Origin: DUMJ01 sp964655195
GTDB taxonomy: Bacteria > DUMJ01
Reading direction: 5' to 3'
NCBI GenBank assembly: GCA_964655195.1
Contig: CAZZLK010000042.1
Location: 1 to 12,422 of the forward strand
DNA: 12,422 nucleotides
In this document: positions 7,069 to 12,422 of the stretch, in pieces
Position numbering within the stretch: the stretch's first letter is position 1
How the letters are laid out: every line of letters begins with the position of its first letter
Translations under genes and position numbers: made by a program
The notes under the pieces: model-generated
The model's input: only the letters and a program-made list of their open reading frames with translations
Databases searched by the model: none
What the model was told of the DNA's origin: nothing

Positions 7069-8036
7069 AATAGTTCACCTCTTATAAATTCAATAAGTTC
7101 TGTAGTATCTTCCTTCTCTAGGAGTTCTAAGAATCTTTTTCTCTCTATCTTATCGGCAATTTCAATGAATTTTTCCAGATTCTTTATACTTTCACTAATG
7201 GCTCTTTGTGGATTTTCTCTAGAAGGATAAAGATCAAAGGAACACCAGCCTTCATATTTTAGCTCTTTTAACCAGAAGAAGAATTCTATATATTCGTATA
7301 TATGAACACCACCTGCTATCATATCCCAATCCCAGTCTCCCCAGGTATCATTTAAATGAATGTGAAACAGTTTCCCCTCCTTAAGAAGAAGAGTAACTGC
7401 CTCTGCAGGGTCTTCTAATGCCATAATACTATGACCAAAGTCCAGTGTAGCTCCCACATTGTCTCTATCTACTTTTTCTATGAGATATAGGAGTTTTCCT
7501 ACATCTGAGATGAAGCATCTATTTCTGGGCTCTTTAAATTTATACTCTATTGAAATTTTTACCGAAGGATTATAATCTGCACACTCTTTAATAGCTGTAA
7601 TAAGTGTATCCCATTTTTTAGAATAGTTAACCTGAAGAGGATAGTCATATCCGTCAAGACCAGGCCATAAGTTTATCTTATAAGCCATAAGAGCTATAGA
7701 TAAGTCCATCGCATCCTTTATACGCTTAATTACCTCTTCTCTTATATCCCTGTCTAAATTAGAAAGGGCTCCTTTTGCCCACTTTGCTTCTCCAGAGATG
7801 CTAGGAGAGACAAGAGAACATTCTAAATTGAAAGATGCCAGGATTTTTTTAATCTCTTCTAGATTTTCTTTATTTATCATCCCCGGATAGTGTAGCTCTA
7901 CAGCTTTTAAACCGTCTATTTGGGCAGCAGCTTCAAGTCTTTTATTGATTGGAAGGCTTTCTTGATATCCTCCCACAACAAATCTATCCATATTGCCCCC
8001 GAAGGGAATAAGATTAGTCGACCATTTTTTATACAT
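7065..8036 (-). CDS. RhaI/xylose-isomerase-like TIM-barrel sugar isomerase
   Basis: This is the first gene of the leftward operon, encoding 323 residues from the ATG at 8036. A longer reading from TTG at 8057 would bury the ribosome binding site AGGAGG (8044-8049, seven bases from this ATG), so the shorter start is preferred. It has the metal-dependent isomerase layout: E164 in ISIEYKFKEPRNR, D199 and H202 in ATLDFGHS, H225/H227 and D230 in FHIHLNDTWGDWDWD, and D268 in CSFDLYPSREN. This E-D-H-D pattern with an EYK-type motif resembles L-rhamnose isomerase of the Pseudomonas RhaI type and related aldose-ketose isomerases. It is clearly different from its operon neighbour, which is of the shorter epimerase type. 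A charged helical tail (about 285-323) follows the barrel. The likely role is turning an imported aldose into a ketose for the next enzymes; the substrate is unassigned. Confidence 0.86.
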   Translation of the reverse strand: MYKKWSTNLIPFGGNMDRFVVGGYQESLPINKRLEAAAQIDGLKAVELHYPGMINKENLEEIKKILASFNLECSLVSPSISGEAKWAKGALSNLDRDIREEVIKRIKDAMDLSIALMAYKINLWPGLDGYDYPLQVNYSKKWDTLITAIKECADYNPSVKISIEYKFKEPRNRCFISDVGKLLYLIEKVDRDNVGATLDFGHSIMALEDPAEAVTLLLKEGKLFHIHLNDTWGDWDWDMIAGGVHIYEYIEFFFWLKELKYEGWCSFDLYPSRENPQRAISESIKNLEKFIEIADKIERKRFLELLEKEDTTELIEFIRGELF

Positions 8037-8043
8037 ATCGTCT

Positions 8044-8049
8044 CCTCCT
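8044..8049 (-). promoter_or_regulatory. ribosome binding site that fixes the isomerase start at 8036
   Basis: The reverse strand reads AGGAGG seven bases before the ATG at 8034-8036. It lies inside the alternative reading that would begin at TTG 8057, which argues against that longer start. Confidence 0.85.
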
Positions 8050-8050
8050 A

Positions 8051-8080
8051 TTGACAAATATATAATACATTAGATATAAT
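8051..8080 (+). promoter_or_regulatory. rightward promoter of the hydrolase/ABC operon
   Basis: Both hexamers match consensus perfectly: TTGACA (8051-8056) and TATAAT (8075-8080), 18 bp apart. The start of transcription would be near 8087, about 40 nt before the ATG of the ADP-ribosylglycohydrolase gene. Confidence 0.82.
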
Positions 8081-8084
8081 ATCT
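8072..8084. promoter_or_regulatory. candidate operator palindrome over the shared -10 segment
   Basis: AGATAT (8072-8077) and ATATCT (8079-8084) form a perfect odd-centred palindrome around A8078. It covers the -10 boxes of both divergent promoters, so one bound repressor would block both operons. The GntR protein encoded at 3783-4466 is the natural candidate. AT-rich palindromes arise by chance and around -10 boxes, so this is tentative. Confidence 0.4.
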
Positions 8085-8104
8085 CTAAAGTGGCTAAAAG
8101 TCAA
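8076..8104 (-). promoter_or_regulatory. leftward promoter of the isomerase/transketolase/GntR operon
   Basis: The reverse strand carries TTGACT (8099-8104) and TATTAT (8076-8081), exactly 17 bp apart, five of six matches in each hexamer. Transcription would begin near 8069, about 32 nt before the isomerase ATG. Its -10 shares five base pairs with the rightward -10, so polymerase cannot occupy both promoters at once. Confidence 0.78.
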
Positions 8105-8127
8105 TAAGAGATGGGAGATAAGGTATT

Positions 8128-9144
8128 ATGGAAGAGACTTTAGATAGGCTGTTTGATAAAGTGTTAGGTTGTTTAGTTGGGGGAGTTATAGGGGATGCAA
8201 TGGGGAGTCCAGCAGAAGGGAAAAGTTATTTAGAGATACAGGAGAAGTTTGGAGAAATAAATGATTTTTCTGGTGTAGGAACTGATGATTCAGCTTTAAA
8301 ACATATCCTCTGTAATACTATTATAAAGACAGAAGGATACCCTACAGCAGATGCCTGGGCAGAAGAGTGGCTTAGTCAGGAGGATTTGTTCCTAAAAACA
8401 AGACTATTCTATACTCCAGTAATGAATGCTTTTTGGAAACTAAGAGCTGAAGATATTCCCCCAAGAGAAGCGGGGAATGGGAATATGGCTAGTAGTAGCT
8501 CAGCTATGTGTATCTCTCCTATGGGGATTATAAATGCAGGAAATCCAAGGCAGGCTGTCTTAGAGACTTACGAGGTAGCAAGCTTGATTCATCATAATTT
8601 TTGCCGAGACGCTGCCTGTGCAATAGCCGCAGCGGTAGCAGAGGCTTTTAACCCAGAATCTTCTGTGGGTTCTATCATAAGGGCTTCTATGGAATATTTA
8701 CCCTCGAAAAGTGCTTCTATTATTAGAGGGGCTATCGAAAGTGTAGTAAATCTTGCTAAGGATGTTCAAGATTATAATATTTTTAGAGAAAGGTATTACA
8801 AAGAATACCTTATTCAAAACAGGGCGATACCAGATGCTAGGGAGACCGTTCCAGTGGCGCTAGCCCTTTTTTATCTGGCTGATGGTGATCCTAAAGAGTC
8901 AGTTATATTTGGAGCTAATTTTGGAAGAGATGCAGATACTATAGCATCTATGGCTGGTTCTATAGCTGGAGCTTTTAAGGGAGCTTCTAAGTTTCCAAAG
9001 GAGTGGATCGATAAAGTAGAAGCTGAAAGCCCAGTCTCTCAGAAGGAGCTGGCAGAAAAGTTAACCAAGATGGCTGTAAGTCGTATTATCTCTGGCAAAA
9101 AGCTTGCTGAAAAGATTTTAGGTAAGGGGGTGGGATATGGATAA
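8128..9144 (+). CDS. ADP-ribosylglycohydrolase-family hydrolase (DraG/ARH fold)
   Basis: This 338-residue all-helical hydrolase uses two Mg ions to cut a ribosyl N- or O-glycosidic bond. Visible motifs are GGVIGDAMGSPAE (18-30, with the loop Glu E30), GTDDSAL with the T52-D53-D54 metal triad, and FGRDADTIASMAGSIAGA, giving metal residues D268, D270 and T271. The usual GGDTDT box reads GRDADT here, a mild change that keeps all metal ligands. The N terminus has no signal peptide, so it acts in the cytoplasm. It is the first gene of the rightward operon, 71 bp before the sugar-binding protein gene. Many family members next to sugar transporters and kinases are thought to act on small ribosides rather than ADP-ribosylated proteins, and that reading fits here. 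An ADP-ribose signalling role is less likely from context. GGGAG at 8113-8117 serves as the ribosome binding site. Confidence 0.9.
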   Translation: MEETLDRLFDKVLGCLVGGVIGDAMGSPAEGKSYLEIQEKFGEINDFSGVGTDDSALKHILCNTIIKTEGYPTADAWAEEWLSQEDLFLKTRLFYTPVMNAFWKLRAEDIPPREAGNGNMASSSSAMCISPMGIINAGNPRQAVLETYEVASLIHHNFCRDAACAIAAAVAEAFNPESSVGSIIRASMEYLPSKSASIIRGAIESVVNLAKDVQDYNIFRERYYKEYLIQNRAIPDARETVPVALALFYLADGDPKESVIFGANFGRDADTIASMAGSIAGAFKGASKFPKEWIDKVEAESPVSQKELAEKLTKMAVSRIISGKKLAEKILGKGVGYG

Positions 9145-9198
9145 AACTCTCTGTGTATCAGATGATATTTAGTGTAAAATTTTTCCAAAATTATTCGT

Positions 9199-9206
9199 AG
9201 GAGGTG
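9199..9206 (+). promoter_or_regulatory. ribosome binding site that fixes the start of the family-1 binding protein
   Basis: AGGAGGTG lies before the ATG at 9216. The alternative GTG start at 9204-9206 is part of this Shine-Dalgarno sequence and so cannot be used with it. Confidence 0.8.
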
Positions 9207-9215
9207 TTTTTAAAG

Positions 9216-10490
9216 ATGAGAAGGTCTTTTAGAGTATTGGGTGTATTACTTGTAGTTTTTATAGGTATGACAAGTATTAGTTCGGCTTATGGGCAAAAAG
9301 TTATTAAATTTGCCTATGAAGGCGAATGGATGCTAGAATTTTTCAAGTGGTATACACAGAAAAATCCTGATATAAAAATCGAAGCCTCTCCTATAAGTCT
9401 TGCAGATATAGACAGTGGAGCTCTCCAGTTAGCTTTAGCTGGGGGAACTGGTCCAGACATAATGCAGATAGATGCTGCCCCCGGAAGGATGGGGATGCTT
9501 GCTCTAGCAGGTCTTCTGTATCCACTTGATGAATTTTATGCAAAATATGGATGGGATAAGAAACTCTTCCCGTGGACATTAAGATCGGTTACATATAATG
9601 GGAAAAAGTATGGACTTCCAAGCGAGGTAGAGTATATAGGTCCTTTCTATAATAAGAATATCTTTAAAAAGTTAGGACTAAATATCCCCAAGACCTATGA
9701 AGAATTTAAAAACTTACTTTCTAAGTTAAAGTCTGCAGGTTATATACCTGTAACTCAAGGTACAAGGGACCCTGCACCTAGAGGACATATATATGCTAAT
9801 TTTATAGAAGCTTCAGCAGGTAAGGTAAGAGTAGAAAGACTCCTTTACGGTAATGGCAGATGGGATTCACCAGAATTTAACTTGGGAGCTAAAGAACTCC
9901 AAGAGCTAGTCAGAAGCGATCTAGTGTATAAGGAATGTAACTCTCTAAAATATAGCGAGTCAAACAATCTTTTATGGACTGAGAAAGCAGCTATGACATT
10001 TATGGGTACATGGATATTATACGAATACTTGAAAGAATATTCCAAGATGGATTTTGGTTATTTCATTTTACCTCCCATAGGTAAAGATGTCCCTGGAAGA
10101 TTTACAGGAGGACTAGGTTCAGGTTATGCAATCTCAGCCAAGACGAAATATCCAGAAGAGTGCGTTAAAATACTTGATACCCTCTTTAATACTCCAGAAG
10201 GACAGAGGATGATGTTAACCGTAGGTAAAGTCATTCCTCCCCTTCCTATCCTTGATTTCTCTAAGGTAAAGAAAGACCTTCATCCACTCCAGATTGATGT
10301 AATTCAAAAGCTGAAAGACCCTAAAGGTATAGGTTATAATCTAAGTGTCTATATACCGACTACTGTCAAGAATGTCTATTATGAAAATATTCAAGGACTT
10401 ATGGGTCTAATGATTTCACCAGAAGAGTGTAATAGGAACATTCAGAAAGAGTGGGAAAGGGCAAAAGCGGCTGGGCTTATTCTTAAGTAA
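9216..10490 (+). CDS. ABC transporter sugar-binding protein, family 1 (MalE-like)
   Basis: This secreted receptor of the importer is 424 residues from the ATG at 9216, preferred over a GTG at 9204 that lies inside the Shine-Dalgarno sequence. Residues 1-26 are a Sec signal peptide with likely cleavage around SSAYG/QK and no lipobox Cys. Family-1 features are GGTGPDIMQID (76-86), LYPLDEFY, a YNGKKYGLPSEV block, YNKNIFKKLGLNIPKTYEEF, and GGLGSGYAISAKTKYPEE followed by FNTPEGQRMM. The ligand is likely a sugar or glycoside. It is followed by two permease genes in the standard order, separated by a hairpin that could raise its expression over theirs. It is unlike the family-5 binding protein at 401-2350, so the window encodes two independent uptake receptors. 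Confidence 0.94.
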   Translation: MRRSFRVLGVLLVVFIGMTSISSAYGQKVIKFAYEGEWMLEFFKWYTQKNPDIKIEASPISLADIDSGALQLALAGGTGPDIMQIDAAPGRMGMLALAGLLYPLDEFYAKYGWDKKLFPWTLRSVTYNGKKYGLPSEVEYIGPFYNKNIFKKLGLNIPKTYEEFKNLLSKLKSAGYIPVTQGTRDPAPRGHIYANFIEASAGKVRVERLLYGNGRWDSPEFNLGAKELQELVRSDLVYKECNSLKYSESNNLLWTEKAAMTFMGTWILYEYLKEYSKMDFGYFILPPIGKDVPGRFTGGLGSGYAISAKTKYPEECVKILDTLFNTPEGQRMMLTVGKVIPPLPILDFSKVKKDLHPLQIDVIQKLKDPKGIGYNLSVYIPTTVKNVYYENIQGLMGLMISPEECNRNIQKEWERAKAAGLILK

Positions 10491-10505
10491 ATTTTAGGGA
10501 TATAC

Positions 10506-10544
10506 AGAAGGGAGGAGTGCTTTTAAAATCTACTCCTCCCTTCT
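10506..10544 (+). promoter_or_regulatory. intercistronic hairpin between binding protein and permease genes
   Basis: A perfect 13-bp stem pairs AGAAGGGAGGAGT (10506-10518) with ACTCCTCCCTTCT (10532-10544) around a 13-nt loop. No T run follows, so it is not a standard terminator. Hairpins at this place in ABC operons typically protect the upstream binding-protein mRNA. The right arm also holds CCTCC, which could pair with GGAGG of the permease ribosome binding site at 10548-10552, so folding may affect permease translation. Confidence 0.7.
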
Positions 10545-10560
10545 AAAGGAGGCAGAGAAG

Positions 10561-11448
10561 GTGGATCTAAAAAGAAAGTTACGTGGATTAAACCTATGGG
10601 CATATTTGTTTATTCTACCAGCTTTGATTTTCTATTCAGTGTTTACACTTAGGCCTCTAACTCAAAGTATAATTCTTAGTTTTTATGATTGGGATGGCTT
10701 TAACCCTATCAAAAGATTTATAGGCTTTGCCAACTATATAGAGGCATTTTCCGATCCTGTGTTGGGATTAGCCCTTCTTAATAACATAAAATGGGTTCTT
10801 ATTTCTCTTATCTTATCCCAAGGAACCGCTCTTCTCCTTGCTGTTCTGATATCTAGATGTATTACCGGACAATCTTTCTTTAGAAGCGTGCTCTTTTTCC
10901 CTAATATGCTCTCACCTATGATTACTGCGCTAATCTGGGGTAGGATTTATGATCCTTTAATAGGTTTTATAAATACATTTTTAAAGTCGATAGGTTATGG
11001 CCATCTAGCGAGAGGATGGTTAGGAAGTCCAGAATGGGCTCTTATTGCTGTTTGTATAGCAAATAGCTGGAGAGCTTATGGATACTATATGGTTTTATAT
11101 CTGGCTGGACTGCAGAGTGTAGACCCTACACTTTACGATGCTGCAAAAGTAGATGGAGCAAATGGATGGCAGGAATTCTGGTATGTTACACTTCCATCTA
11201 TTCGTCCCACCACCACTTTAGTGCTTTCTTTGGCTTTAATTAATTCTCTTATGACATTTGATATGGTATGGGGAATGACTCAAGGAGGTCCTTTTCATCG
11301 AAGCGAAGTCCTTTCGACGTTAATATATAAAACAGCCTTTGCTTCAAATAGAGTAGGTTATGGTTGTGCTCTGAGTTTGATGCAAGCTTTATTGATCTTT
11401 ACAATAACTATACTATTTATAAGAATTAGAGAAAGGAGTGAGGGATAA
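10561..11448 (+). CDS. ABC sugar transporter permease, MalF/UgpA type
   Basis: This 295-residue inner-membrane subunit has about six helices: near 13-33, 72-98, 106-128, 158-182, 217-237 and 270-288. The cytoplasmic loop that docks the ATPase carries the EAA motif with DAAKVDGANGWQEFWYVTLP (193-212). The N terminus with LFILPALIFYSVFTLRPL is typical of the MalF-like partner. The start is GTG at 10561, eight bases after AAAGGAGG. It heads the permease pair and ends one base before the next gene. No ATPase gene follows, so a shared MsmX/UgpC-like ATPase encoded elsewhere probably drives the importer. Confidence 0.94.
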   Translation: MDLKRKLRGLNLWAYLFILPALIFYSVFTLRPLTQSIILSFYDWDGFNPIKRFIGFANYIEAFSDPVLGLALLNNIKWVLISLILSQGTALLLAVLISRCITGQSFFRSVLFFPNMLSPMITALIWGRIYDPLIGFINTFLKSIGYGHLARGWLGSPEWALIAVCIANSWRAYGYYMVLYLAGLQSVDPTLYDAAKVDGANGWQEFWYVTLPSIRPTTTLVLSLALINSLMTFDMVWGMTQGGPFHRSEVLSTLIYKTAFASNRVGYGCALSLMQALLIFTITILFIRIRERSEG

Positions 11449-11449
11449 A

Positions 11450-12250
11450 ATGAGGGTTATATTTATCATCCTTTTAATCTATACACTTATAGCCTTAATT
11501 CCTTTTTCTTGGGTAGTACTTAATAGTTTCAAGAATAACACGGAAATTTTTAGTAATCCTTTTGGATTTCCCAAGCAATTCCTTTTTAATAACTATACTG
11601 AGGCGTGGGTTACGGGGAAGTTAATGCAGTATATGATAAATAGCTTTATTATAGCAATCCCTATAACCTTAGGGACTTTAATGGTTTCTTCCCTGGCAGG
11701 ATATGCTTTTGGTAGGATAAATTTTTGGGGAGATACCTTAGTTTTTTCTATATTTCTATTTGGACTTATGATTCCCTTTGAAGCCATAATGATTCCTCTC
11801 TATTTTATCTTAAAAGGGTTGGGGCTTCTAGAAAGTTACGCTGGAGTAATAATACCTGGAATTGGTGGTCCCTTTGGCATATTCCTTATGAGAAACTTCT
11901 TTAGACAGATTCCACTAGAACTCTCTGACTCAGCTAGAATTGACGGATGCGGAGAATTTAAGATTTTTCTCTATATAATGCTACCATTGGCAAAACCTGC
12001 TCTAAGTGCTTTAGCTATATTTAGTTTTATGGGTAGCTGGAATAGCTTTCTCTTTCCGTATATAGTTATAACAAATGATGCTAAAAGACCATTACAAGTA
12101 GGACTATTAAATTTCCAGCAGAGATATTACACTGATTATCGACTACTTTTTGCTGCCATAGTATTAAGTATGATTCCTGTAATATTCTTTTATGTCCTGT
12201 TCCACAGGCAGTTTATTCAGGGGATTGCAAGCGGTGCATTGAAAGAGTAA
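11450..12250 (+). CDS. ABC sugar transporter permease, MalG/UgpE type
   Basis: Second membrane subunit, 266 residues from ATG at 11450. A GTG at 11438 would extend it by four residues, but that codon lies in the AAGGAG/GAGGG ribosome binding region. About six helices are visible, and the EAA loop reads DSARIDGCGEFKIFLYIMLP (160-179), followed by FSFMGSWNSFLFPYIV, the typical MalG-side pattern. The N terminus has the usual IPFSWVVLNSFKNN. It begins one base after the stop of the first permease, so the two are translated together. It ends 15 bp from the convergent dehydrogenase gene, with no terminator hairpin in between. Confidence 0.94.
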   Translation: MRVIFIILLIYTLIALIPFSWVVLNSFKNNTEIFSNPFGFPKQFLFNNYTEAWVTGKLMQYMINSFIIAIPITLGTLMVSSLAGYAFGRINFWGDTLVFSIFLFGLMIPFEAIMIPLYFILKGLGLLESYAGVIIPGIGGPFGIFLMRNFFRQIPLELSDSARIDGCGEFKIFLYIMLPLAKPALSALAIFSFMGSWNSFLFPYIVITNDAKRPLQVGLLNFQQRYYTDYRLLFAAIVLSMIPVIFFYVLFHRQFIQGIASGALKE

Positions 12251-12265
12251 TTGGAATTACCTTAG

Positions 12266-12422
12266 CTAGTCAAACTTTAAAACCCCTTTAGCCACATCCC
12301 CATAAGCCTGTTTATAAAAAGCTTCATTAGCCCTTTCCACAGGAAAAACATCATAAAGAAGGTTGGGTTTTATAACGCCTTTTCTAACACCCCGCCATAT
12401 TAATGGTTCTCCTTGGGGAGTG
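12266..12422 (-). CDS. zinc-type (MDR) alcohol/polyol dehydrogenase, C-terminal end (cut by window edge)
   Basis: The reverse strand is open from the window edge to TAG at 12266-12268 and encodes 51 residues. It includes WRGVRKGVIKPNLLYDVFP, then VERANEAFYKQAYGDVAKG and the end VLKFD. The FPVERANEAF pattern followed by a short Lys-Gly-hydrophobic end is the usual C terminus of medium-chain dehydrogenases such as sorbitol or threonine dehydrogenase. The catalytic zinc and Rossmann parts lie outside the window. It converges on the permease gene. A polyol or sugar dehydrogenase would fit the sugar theme, but whether it belongs to the same pathway is not visible. Confidence 0.68.
   Translation of the reverse strand, partial: TPQGEPLIWRGVRKGVIKPNLLYDVFPVERANEAFYKQAYGDVAKGVLKFD

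Noticed and set aside
6668..7087. 139-codon forward open frame opposite the epimerase-like gene
   Set aside because: It is an antisense shadow; the reverse-strand protein has all four metal ligands and clear operon coupling.
9145..9198. Separate promoter or terminator between the hydrolase and family-1 binding protein genes
   Set aside because: No hairpin and no paired -35/-10 hexamers are visible, so the two genes are taken as one operon.

Overview
The window is AT-rich bacterial DNA. Its proteins are rich in Lys, Glu and Ile, Arg is mostly AGA/AGG and Ile often ATA. GTG and TTG starts are used beside strong AGGAGG-type ribosome binding sites. Both secreted solute-binding proteins have Sec signal peptides without a clear lipobox. 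Together this suggests an anaerobic thermophile that eats sugars (Dictyoglomus-, Thermotogota- or Caldicellulosiruptor-like), but the sequence alone does not fix the taxon.

Layout, left to right. (1) At 1-127 lies the start of a UPF0175-type antitoxin gene, cut by the window edge and read leftward. (2) At 172-322 is a 151-bp MITE-like element. One of its ends matches the left end of the IS further right base for base over 22 bp. (3) At 401-2350 is a leftward family-5 solute-binding protein gene with its own promoter and terminator and no permease genes in view. (4) At 2450-3690 is a decayed ISL3-family insertion sequence. Its transposase is split into two frames and lacks the middle of the catalytic domain. 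(5) At 3783-8036 is a leftward operon of five tightly coupled genes: a RhaI/xylose-isomerase-like TIM-barrel protein, a tagatose/psicose-3-epimerase-like TIM-barrel protein, both halves of a split transketolase, and a GntR/FCD regulator. (6) A compact divergent promoter region follows, with near-consensus promoters on both strands sharing one -10 segment. (7) At 8128-12250 is a rightward operon: an ADP-ribosylglycohydrolase-family hydrolase, a family-1 (MalE-like) sugar-binding protein, and two MalF/MalG-type permeases. (8) At the right edge is the leftward C-terminal end of a probable zinc-type (MDR) alcohol/polyol dehydrogenase.

The divergent operons look like one sugar-uptake and breakdown island. 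The ABC importer would bring in a glycoside or sugar, with its ATPase presumably encoded elsewhere. The ADP-ribosylglycohydrolase-like enzyme may cut an N- or O-glycosidic (riboside-like) bond. The two TIM-barrel enzymes would isomerise and epimerise the released sugar, and the split transketolase would move a two-carbon unit into central metabolism. The GntR protein at the operon end is the likely local repressor, acting at the shared promoter region. The substrate cannot be named: no sugar kinase is present, and the transketolase C-subunit has Tyr where canonical transketolases have a phosphate-binding His. This makes the island a candidate for an undescribed pathway. The left third is an IS-shaped accessory patch in which the orphan solute-binding gene is bracketed by ends of the same IS family.
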